Positions 7,444 through 13,129 of a stretch of 13,129 bases of DNA are shown here, piece by piece (the stretch's first letter is position 1; the number at the start of each line of letters is the position of its first letter). The position numbers were made by a program, and so were the translations under genes. The stretch comes from Bacteroidales bacterium (GTDB lineage Bacteria > Bacteroidota > Bacteroidia > Bacteroidales > UBA932): the NCBI GenBank assembly GCA_017548805.1, contig JAFYZE010000056.1, positions 1 to 13,129 of the forward strand. The letters run 5' to 3'. The notes below the pieces were generated by a model. It was not told the DNA's origin and did no database searches. It saw only the letters and a list, made by a program, of their open reading frames with translations.

Positions 7444-8265
7444 ATGATGAACCGTTCAAGATGGATGTTCACCACCATCCTTCTATTTGCATTCTGCGCA
7501 GCCCCCTTGAAGGCGCAGGAAGACCCCAGCCAGCCGGAACCCTATTTCCACTCACGTGAAATGCCGGATCTCATGAAGATCCTCCCGCCTCCTCCGGACA
7601 GCATCATCCACAAGTTCACCTATGATGTCTCCCAGTACCAGTGGGGCAAGGAAGTCCGCCGCGACCATGTACGTGACTCCATCGCCAAACTCGATGCCGA
7701 GTTCAGTCTGAGGCTCATCATACAGGAGTTCAGCGGCCCCTTCGGCCTCCAGATTTCCTATGAGGAGACGCCCGAGATCTACAAGGTGCTCAGGGACGGG
7801 ACCAACACCTGCGACAAGATCACTTCCATACCCAAGATACGTTACATGCGCCGGAGGCCCTTCATGGTCTTCAACGAGCACACGGCGACTCCGGAGTACG
7901 AGCCCAGCCTCGTGCGCAACGGTTCGTTCCCTTCGGGACATACCGTCCTCGGATGGAGCGCCGCGCTCCTGCTGACCGAGATCAATCCCGCCGCGGCCGA
8001 TACGCTGATGGCCCGCGGATACATGTACGGGGAGAGCCGCGTCATCGTCGGAGCCCACTGGCAGAGCGACGTCGACGCGGGCTATCTTGCCGCCAGCATC
8101 GCATATGCCAAGCTCCATACTAGCGAACGCTTCCTCGAGCAGATGCAGAAGGCCAAGGACGAATTCAAGAGGCTGACCGGCCAGGCTGTCGCCGAACCGG
8201 AGCGCCCCCAGCCTCGCGCTGCGAGGCGTGTCTCCCGTCAGGCGGCCAGGGCCCGGGCTAACTGA
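7444..8265 (+). CDS. Secreted PAP2-family (class A acid) phosphatase
   Basis: The 273-residue protein from ATG 7444 begins with a signal peptide, MMNRSRWMFTTILLFAFCAAPLKAQ; ATG 7447 is an equally good start, while an in-frame ATG at 7354 would put about 30 unrelated residues before the signal. All three PAP2 motifs are intact: K131-x6-R138-P139 (KIRYMRRRP), PSGH (163-166, in GSFPSGHT), and S198-R199-x5-H205-x3-D209 (SRVIVGAHWQSD). H205 should be the phospho-accepting histidine. With one N-terminal hydrophobic segment and no others, it fits soluble periplasmic class A acid phosphatases rather than membrane lipid phosphatases. The last 20 residues are Arg/Ala-rich with seven arginines, an unusual basic tail. 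It heads a run with the acetyltransferase and porin, seven bases before the next gene. Family is firm; substrate unknown. Confidence 0.93.
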   Translation: MMNRSRWMFTTILLFAFCAAPLKAQEDPSQPEPYFHSREMPDLMKILPPPPDSIIHKFTYDVSQYQWGKEVRRDHVRDSIAKLDAEFSLRLIIQEFSGPFGLQISYEETPEIYKVLRDGTNTCDKITSIPKIRYMRRRPFMVFNEHTATPEYEPSLVRNGSFPSGHTVLGWSAALLLTEINPAAADTLMARGYMYGESRVIVGAHWQSDVDAGYLAASIAYAKLHTSERFLEQMQKAKDEFKRLTGQAVAEPERPQPRAARRVSRQAARARAN

Positions 8266-8272
8266 TCCCACG

Positions 8273-8770
8273 ATGAGAGTCATCCGCGAAGCACGGCTGT
8301 CCGACATTGACGGCATCCTGGCGGTATTCGATGCCGCCAGGAGCATTATGCGTGCTTCGGGCAATCTCCATCAGTGGAGCGACAGCTACCCCAATGCCGG
8401 GGCCGTAAAGGCGGATATGGAGAAGAACGGTGCGATTGTCATCGAGGACGACGGGCGCGTCGTCGCTTATTTCGCATTCCTCCCCTCCCCGGAACCTACC
8501 TATTCGTATATAGAGGGAGGACGCTGGCTAGACGACACCTTGCCTTATCATGTCATCCACCGTATAGCAAGCTTCCCGGAAGCCCACGGCATCTTCAGCG
8601 ACATGATCGGATGGTGTGCGGAGCGCGACGCCAATCTCCGTATCGATACGCACCGGGACAACAGGATAATGCAGCGGCTGATCGAGCGGCACGGATTCGC
8701 ATACTGCGGCATCATCTATCTTGCCTCTGGAGACGAAAGACTCGCATATCAGCGCATACAAAACCCATAA
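8273..8770 (+). CDS. GNAT-family N-acetyltransferase
   Basis: This is a 165-residue cytoplasmic protein starting MRVIREARLSDIDGILAVFDAAR, the usual first strand and helix of a GNAT domain. Recognisable elements are GAIVIEDDGRVVAYFAFL (residues 53-70, central strands), HRIASFPEAHGIFSDMIGWC (96-115, the acetyl-CoA region, with a degenerate version of the Q/RxxGxG/A loop), and IDTHRDNRIMQRLIERHGFAYCGIIYL (124-150, the C-terminal helix and strand of the fold). Length is normal for a stand-alone acetyltransferase. The ATG at 8273 is chosen because it starts directly at the conserved strand; an earlier ATG at 8228 would overlap the phosphatase gene. Acceptor amine unknown. It is seven bases after the phosphatase and overlaps the porin start by one base. 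Confidence 0.88.
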   Translation: MRVIREARLSDIDGILAVFDAARSIMRASGNLHQWSDSYPNAGAVKADMEKNGAIVIEDDGRVVAYFAFLPSPEPTYSYIEGGRWLDDTLPYHVIHRIASFPEAHGIFSDMIGWCAERDANLRIDTHRDNRIMQRLIERHGFAYCGIIYLASGDERLAYQRIQNP

Positions 8771-8772
8771 TG
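8768..8772 (+). promoter_or_regulatory. TAATG stop/start overlap coupling acetyltransferase and porin
   Basis: The acetyltransferase stop TAA (8768-8770) shares its last base with the ATG at 8770. This supports a single transcript. A second ATG at 8773 immediately follows and could also be used for the porin. Confidence 0.65.
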
Positions 8773-9810
8773 ATGACCGAACTCTTCAACCACATTGTGT
8801 CAAGGATATCCGGATGCGCGCCGGCCGCCGTCATCCTGGCGGCGTGCATCTTCTGCGCATCCCCTTTGCGCGCGCAGCAGACGCACATAGACGAGATATC
8901 CGTCGACACCCGCGCCACGTTCCACCAGCAGACGGAAGACGGCGTCTACGACACGCATTTCCAGGGAGATTATTTCAACATCCACATGAAGGGCCACCTG
9001 ACGGACAACATCAGCTTCCGCATCCGACAGCGCATGAACAAGAAGATCGACGAGCAGAATCCCTTCAATGCCACGGATTTCCTCTGGATCAACTGGCAGA
9101 CGCGCAGCAAATGGTCGTTCACCCTGGGCAAGCAGGGCATCCTCGTGGGCGGATACGAGTTCGACTCCCCTCCCATCGAGGTCTATTACTACAGCGCATT
9201 CCTCAACCATCTCTACCAGTATTACGCTTTCGGCGCCGCCGCGCACTACACATATGCCCCGGACCAGCAGGTCTCATTCCAGTTCGCACCTTCCCCGGTA
9301 TCTTCCGGGCTTCAGGACGCCTACTCGTACAACATCTACTGGAGCGGCCGTCCCACGAAGCACTGGAAGACCCTCTGGAGCTTCAACATAGTCGAAGACC
9401 AGTACCATCGTAAGATGAACTATATCGCTCTCGGCAACAAATTCCCCCTCGGGGACCTCGTCGTGGACGTGGACCTGATGAACCGCGCATCCTTCCACCA
9501 GGAGCGTTTCTTCTTCTCCGACTGGACCGTCATCATGAAAGCGATTTGGACCGTCGGAAAATGGAATCTCTGCACCAAGGTCGGCTATGAGGAGAACGAT
9601 GCCGCCAACGTGGATGCCAACGGCATCTCATACGACACCGCTCTCCCTGCAGGTCACAACTACCTCTACGGCGGATGCGGAGTCGAATACTTCCCTCTCG
9701 GCAACGACAACCTCCGCCTCCATGCCGTCTATTTCCGTGACAACCATGACCATATCAACAACTATGACATCGGTGTCACATGGCGCTTCCTTATCTACAA
9801 GCGTAACTAA
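8770..9810 (+). CDS. Outer-membrane beta-barrel porin, OprO/OprP (phosphate-selective porin) type
   Basis: From ATG 8770 (or 8773) the protein is about 346 residues. A long n-region precedes a hydrophobic signal core (AAVILAACIFCASPLRAQQ), with cleavage expected near residues 35-36. The rest has no other hydrophobic helix and is rich in alternating aromatic strands, as in a beta-barrel: FSFRIRQRMN-like, KWSFTLGKQGILVGGYEFD, VSFQFAPSPV, HWKTLWSFNIV, LRLHAVYFRDN, and a terminal strand YDIGVTWRFLIYKRN. The LGKQGILVGGYEF segment and overall plan resemble the Porin_O_P family, of which Bacteroidetes carry many. Those porins favour anions such as phosphate in Pseudomonas; selectivity here is not shown. 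Sitting behind a periplasmic phosphatase, it could admit phosphorylated substrates or phosphate. It is 15 bases before the symporter gene. Confidence 0.75.
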   Translation: MMTELFNHIVSRISGCAPAAVILAACIFCASPLRAQQTHIDEISVDTRATFHQQTEDGVYDTHFQGDYFNIHMKGHLTDNISFRIRQRMNKKIDEQNPFNATDFLWINWQTRSKWSFTLGKQGILVGGYEFDSPPIEVYYYSAFLNHLYQYYAFGAAAHYTYAPDQQVSFQFAPSPVSSGLQDAYSYNIYWSGRPTKHWKTLWSFNIVEDQYHRKMNYIALGNKFPLGDLVVDVDLMNRASFHQERFFFSDWTVIMKAIWTVGKWNLCTKVGYEENDAANVDANGISYDTALPAGHNYLYGGCGVEYFPLGNDNLRLHAVYFRDNHDHINNYDIGVTWRFLIYKRN

Positions 9811-9825
9811 CGAACCGTATCCCCC

Positions 9826-11223
9826 ATGTTTGAAAAGATCGTATCCGTTATCAACGACATCGTCTGGAACCCCCTGCTGGTGGTGCTCCTGGTCGGTGCA
9901 GGCATGTATTTCTCATTCCGTACCCGTTTCGTTCAGGTCAGGCGCTTCGGCCTGATGATACGCTCCCTCTTTGCAAAGGCTGAGAGGGACGAGTCGGGAA
10001 AGAAGCACGGCATTTCCTCCTTCCAGGCATTCTGCATTGCACTGTCAGGACGCGTAGGCACCGGCAACATCGTCGGAGTTGCGACCGCGATCGCATTAGG
10101 AGGGCCCGGAGCGGTTTTCTGGATGTGGATTATCGCCTTCTTCGGGGCCTCGACGGCATTCGTCGAGTCCACGCTTGCGCAGCTGTACAAGTTCAAGCAT
10201 TCGACAGGCTTCAGGGGCGGTCCTTCAAGCTACATCGAACACGGCCTGGGCAAACCAGGCCTTGGAGTCCTTTTCTCCATCCTCGCCATCATCGGATACG
10301 GCATCCTGCTCCCTACAGTCCAGGCCAACGGAGTGGCGGGCGCACTCACCAATTCCTTCCAGCTGCCCAGCCTTGCCGCGGGTCTCGGAATGGCTTTCCT
10401 GCTGGCACTGGTCATCATCGGCGGTGTCAAGAGCATCTCCCGCGTCGCATCCGTCATCACCCCGTTCATGGCGCTCGGATACATTGTCTTCTCAATCATA
10501 ATCATCTGCCAGCATATTGACGCCGTCCCGGCCGTCCTCAAGGCCATCGTGGTCGGAGCCTTCGGCATCAAGCCGGTCGCGGGAGGAATCCTCGGATCCA
10601 CCATCATGATGGGAGTAAAGCGAGGCATATTCTCGAACGAAGCCGGCCAGGGCAGCGGAGCCATGGTCTCCGCCGCCGCTGCCGTCCCGCATCCCGCCCG
10701 CCAGGGCCTCGCACAAGCGTTTTCGGTCTATGTCGACACCCTGCTGGTATGTACAGCTACTGCGCTGATGATCTTGTGCTCAGGCACTTACAACATCCTC
10801 GACGCCAAGACTGGAGAAATGCTGGTCGCAAAAGCTCCCGAACTGGGAGCGAACTATGTCGGCTTCACCCAGGCCGCCGTGGATTCCGCATTCACGGGCT
10901 TCGGAAGCGCTTTCGTCAGCATTGCCCTGCTGTTCTTTGCCTTTACAACGGTGATGGCTTATTATTTCTACACCGAGTCCAGCATCATCTACCTTTTCTC
11001 CGGCCGAAACGGCTCCGTCAAGACCGAGCGCACGCTGATCTGGTGCTACCGTTTCCTGCTGCTGGCGATGGTCGTCTTCGGCTCGCTGCGTGAGGCCAAT
11101 GTCGTCTGGCAACTCGGTGACATAGGAGTGGGACTTACCGCATGGATCAACGTCCTGTCCCTGCTCCTCCTCTGCCCGCACGCCATCAAGGCCCTCAAGG
11201 AGTACGAGTCGTCACGTGACTGA
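9826..11223 (+). CDS. AGCS-family sodium:alanine/glycine symporter
   Basis: This 465-residue inner-membrane protein has about ten or eleven hydrophobic segments and no signal peptide. Family signatures are clear: SGRVGTGNIVGVATAIALGG with GPGAVFWMW (residues 74-101), GFRGGPSSYIEHGLG (128-142), VKSISRVASVITPFMA (201-216), and GVKRGIFSNEAGQGSGA (263-279), the characteristic AGCS motif. The late segment TTVMAYYFYTESSIIYLF (374-391) also fits. Members import alanine or glycine with sodium. Length is normal and no key motif is missing. The ATG follows the porin stop by 15 bases, so it may share the upstream transcript, although its job has no obvious link to the phosphatase or porin. Confidence 0.95.
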   Translation: MFEKIVSVINDIVWNPLLVVLLVGAGMYFSFRTRFVQVRRFGLMIRSLFAKAERDESGKKHGISSFQAFCIALSGRVGTGNIVGVATAIALGGPGAVFWMWIIAFFGASTAFVESTLAQLYKFKHSTGFRGGPSSYIEHGLGKPGLGVLFSILAIIGYGILLPTVQANGVAGALTNSFQLPSLAAGLGMAFLLALVIIGGVKSISRVASVITPFMALGYIVFSIIIICQHIDAVPAVLKAIVVGAFGIKPVAGGILGSTIMMGVKRGIFSNEAGQGSGAMVSAAAAVPHPARQGLAQAFSVYVDTLLVCTATALMILCSGTYNILDAKTGEMLVAKAPELGANYVGFTQAAVDSAFTGFGSAFVSIALLFFAFTTVMAYYFYTESSIIYLFSGRNGSVKTERTLIWCYRFLLLAMVVFGSLREANVVWQLGDIGVGLTAWINVLSLLLLCPHAIKALKEYESSRD

Positions 11224-11226
11224 CAT

Positions 11227-11241
11227 TGCAACCAGGTTGCA
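11227..11241. promoter_or_regulatory. Perfect 7-1-7 palindrome, candidate metalloregulator operator
   Basis: TGCAACC-A-GGTTGCA is a perfect inverted repeat around base 11234, beginning three bases after the symporter stop. It lies about 20 bases upstream of a -7 element, just where the -33 region of the ATPase promoter should be. No T-run follows it, so it does not look like a symporter terminator. Size and symmetry suit a dimeric Fur-, ArsR- or MerR-type regulator controlling metal export. The regulator is not in the window and its identity is an inference. Confidence 0.55.
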
Positions 11242-11253
11242 GTAATCTTCCGC

Positions 11254-11261
11254 TAACTTTG
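11254..11261 (+). promoter_or_regulatory. Bacteroidetes -7 promoter element for the metal ATPase
   Basis: TAACTTTG matches the TAnnTTTG consensus exactly and lies 28 bases before the ATPase ATG, giving a short leader of about 20 bases. TTG triplets at 11226-11228 and 11237-11239 flank the ideal -33 position but neither has ideal spacing, so activation or repression at the palindrome is plausible. Confidence 0.6.
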
Positions 11262-11289
11262 CCGACGGAAAATAAAAAAGCAACCATAT

Positions 11290-13129
11290 ATGTCACACGA
11301 ACATCATCATGAGCATGAATGCTGCGAGCATGAGCATCATCACGAGCATCATCACGAGGAAGGAAGCCTGAAAGGGCGGATCATCCTGATCGTAGTGACG
11401 GCCGTACTGCTCGCCGCAGCGGTCATCATCGAAAAAAAGTGCAACCTGACCACCTGGCAGCTCCTGCTGGTCTACCTGGTCCCCTACCTCATCATCGGTT
11501 TCGACACCCTGAAGGAAGCCGCCGAGGGCATCGCACACGGCGACGCCTTCGACGAGCATTTCCTGATGTCGGTCGCCACGATTGGAGCCCTCTGCATCGG
11601 GTTCCTTCCCGGCGCGGAGACCGCTTTCCCCGAAGCGGTGTTCGTCATGCTTTTCTTCCAGGTCGGAGAATTGTTCGAGGGCTATGCCGAAGGCAAAAGC
11701 CGCGACAGCATTGCCCACCTCATGGACATCCGTCCCGACGTGGCCAATGTCGAGCGCGAAGGCAAGCTCGAGTCTGTCGATCCTGCTAACGTCGAAATAG
11801 GGGAAGTCCTTGTCGTAAGGCCTGGAGAAAAAGTCCCCCTCGACGGGATCATCGTAGAAGGCTCGACATCGGTGGATACCAAGGCCCTTACGGGCGAAAG
11901 CGTCCCGCGCGAGCTTGAGGCCGGGGACGAGATCCTTTCCGGTTGCGTGAACCTCACCGGAGTCATCCGCCTCCGCACCACCAAGGCATACGGCGAGAGC
12001 ACGGTCTCGCGCATCATCGAACTTGTCGAAAATGCCGGCGAGCGCAAGTCGCACAGCGAGGCTTTTATAACGCGCTTCGCCCGCATCTATACGCCTGTCG
12101 TGGTGTTTGCAGCGCTCGCACTGGCACTGCTCCCTCCCCTTTTCAGCGGTGATTTCGCTGGAGCATTCCCTACCTGGCTCTATAGGGCGCTGATGTTTCT
12201 CGTAGTCTCCTGCCCCTGCGCGCTGGTCATCAGCGTGCCCCTGACCTTCTTCGGAGGCATAGGCGGCGCTTCGCGCAAAGGCATCCTCGTCAAGGGAGCC
12301 AACTACATGGATACCCTTGCCAAGGCCTCTACGGTTGTCTTTGACAAGACAGGCACCCTGACACACGGACAGTTCTTCGTCGAGGCCGTTCATCCCGAAA
12401 CCTGCGACGAGCACCATCTGCTGCACATGGCGGCGCATGTCGAGCATTACTCGACGCATCCTGTGGCCGCAGCGCTGCGCGATGCCTTCCCCGAGGAAGC
12501 CACTGACGGCTGCGAGGTCGGAGAGGTCGAGGAAGTGGCAGGAATGGGCGTCAGGGCGCGCGTCGGAAAGGACATCGTCTGCGTGGGAAACACCAAGATG
12601 ATGGACGCTGTCGGTGCCATCTGGCATGCCTGCCACCTGACCGGCACCATAGTCCATGTCGCCATTAACGGCAGCTATGCCGGACACATCGTCATCAACG
12701 ACATGGTCAAGGAAGACAGTGCAGAGGCCATATCTTCACTGCGCGAACTCGGTGTGACGCACACCGTGATGCTCACGGGAGACCGGAAAGAGGTCGCAAA
12801 GGATGTCGCAGAGAAGCTTGGGCTGGAAGATTTCCATGCCGAACTCCTCCCTGACGGGAAGGTAGAGCACGTCAAAGCACTGCTTGCATCCAAGGAGCCG
12901 GGGACAAGCCTTCTTTTCGTCGGAGACGGCATTAACGACGCTCCCGTGATGGCTCTCGCCGATGTCGGTATGGCTATGGGCGGGCTGGGCAGCGATGCGG
13001 CGCTGGAGGCGGCGGACGTCGTCCTGATGGACGACAAGCCGTCCAAGGTCGCCCTGGCCGTGCGCATCGCCCGCCGGACGCTGCGTATCGCCCGCGAGAA
13101 CCTCTGGTTCGCCGTCGGCGTCAAGTTGC
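11290..13129 (+). CDS. Zn/Cd-type P1B ATPase with His-rich leader, 3' end beyond window
   Basis: The frame from ATG 11290 stays open to the window edge (613 codons), so only the last membrane segments are missing. Residues 1-24 hold 12 His, several Glu and a CC pair; no GMTCxxC HMA domain follows. Membrane helices begin at about 30-47 and 56-72. P-type ATPase landmarks are complete: TGES 201-204 (actuator), CPC 308-310 (membrane metal site), phosphorylated D352 in DKTGT, HP 390-391, TGDR 496-499 and GDGIND 545-550. Near the end N604 and K612 (NLWFAVGVK) match the conserved lysine region of the seventh membrane helix in ZntA-type P1B-2 pumps. This favours Zn(II)/Cd(II)/Pb(II) export over copper. 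It has its own promoter and palindrome upstream. A long antisense frame covers the same DNA and is an artefact. Confidence 0.95.
   Translation, partial: MSHEHHHEHECCEHEHHHEHHHEEGSLKGRIILIVVTAVLLAAAVIIEKKCNLTTWQLLLVYLVPYLIIGFDTLKEAAEGIAHGDAFDEHFLMSVATIGALCIGFLPGAETAFPEAVFVMLFFQVGELFEGYAEGKSRDSIAHLMDIRPDVANVEREGKLESVDPANVEIGEVLVVRPGEKVPLDGIIVEGSTSVDTKALTGESVPRELEAGDEILSGCVNLTGVIRLRTTKAYGESTVSRIIELVENAGERKSHSEAFITRFARIYTPVVVFAALALALLPPLFSGDFAGAFPTWLYRALMFLVVSCPCALVISVPLTFFGGIGGASRKGILVKGANYMDTLAKASTVVFDKTGTLTHGQFFVEAVHPETCDEHHLLHMAAHVEHYSTHPVAAALRDAFPEEATDGCEVGEVEEVAGMGVRARVGKDIVCVGNTKMMDAVGAIWHACHLTGTIVHVAINGSYAGHIVINDMVKEDSAEAISSLRELGVTHTVMLTGDRKEVAKDVAEKLGLEDFHAELLPDGKVEHVKALLASKEPGTSLLFVGDGINDAPVMALADVGMAMGGLGSDAALEAADVVLMDDKPSKVALAVRIARRTLRIARENLWFAVGVKL
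11332..11355 (+). repeat. Tandem 12-base repeat coding EHHH-EHHH
   Basis: GAGCATCATCAC occurs twice in immediate succession, coding EHHH twice (residues 15-22) in the His-rich leader of the ATPase. An in-frame tandem unit like this can expand or contract by slippage, changing the number of histidines without breaking the protein. Confidence 0.85.

Noticed and set aside
7552..8364. 270-codon minus-strand reading frame
   Set aside because: Antisense to the PAP2 phosphatase, whose three motifs are intact.
8374..8769. Long upstream extension of the porin frame
   Set aside because: This stretch is the acetyltransferase gene read in another frame; the porin signal peptide begins only at 8770/8773.
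11227..11241. Palindrome as a rho-independent terminator of the symporter
   Set aside because: Stem of seven with a one-base centre cannot form a proper loop without opening pairs, and no T-tract follows; an operator is more likely.
11293..12687. 464-codon minus-strand reading frame
   Set aside because: It lies antisense to the P-type ATPase, whose motifs are all intact on the plus strand. The translation is His/Asp/Gly-rich low complexity without a recognisable domain, as expected from the codon-position bias of a GC-rich gene.

Overview
The window looks like chromosome of a member of the Bacteroidetes, most likely order Bacteroidales. The coding DNA appears GC-rich by eye and the short intergenic gaps are AT-rich. 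There are several Bacteroidetes-type lipoprotein signals, secreted glycoside hydrolases and an O/P-type porin. Two places carry the Bacteroidetes -7 promoter element TAnnTTTG. I cannot name a genus from sequence alone. I saw no phage, insertion sequence, CRISPR array, tRNA or rRNA.

The layout has three parts. (1) At bases 1-921 (+) is the 3' part of a lipoprotein gene of unknown function, converging on the next operon with only 9 bases between stop codons. (2) Bases 7355 down to 931 (-) hold a tight five-gene operon, in transcription order: GH43 glycosidase with a C-terminal discoidin-like domain, GH27 alpha-galactosidase, GH127 beta-L-arabinofuranosidase, a SAM-dependent methyltransferase, and a lipid-anchored TIM-barrel isomerase/epimerase-like protein. 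Gaps are 4, 10, -1 and 25 bases. No SusC/SusD pair, regulator or transporter for the operon lies in view. (3) From 7444 (+), divergently transcribed, come a secreted PAP2 phosphatase, a GNAT acetyltransferase, an O/P-type porin and an AGCS sodium/amino-acid symporter. After a 66-base regulatory gap follows a zinc/cadmium-type P1B ATPase that runs off the right end. The ATPase has no stop codon in the window, and a long antisense reading frame lies over it that should not be taken for the gene.

How the genes may work together: the hydrolase trio matches unusually well the sugars of plant extensin-type hydroxyproline-rich glycoproteins. These carry beta-L-arabinofuranose chains on hydroxyproline, a terminal alpha-L-arabinofuranose and alpha-galactose on serine, which GH127, GH43 and GH27 could respectively remove. 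This substrate is an inference; other arabinose/galactose-bearing pectic side chains remain possible. The PAP2 phosphatase plus porin may scavenge phosphorylated compounds at the envelope. The ATPase probably exports Zn/Cd. It has a histidine-rich leader in place of a metal-binding HMA domain, and a perfect 7-1-7 palindrome sits in its promoter region as a candidate metalloregulator operator.
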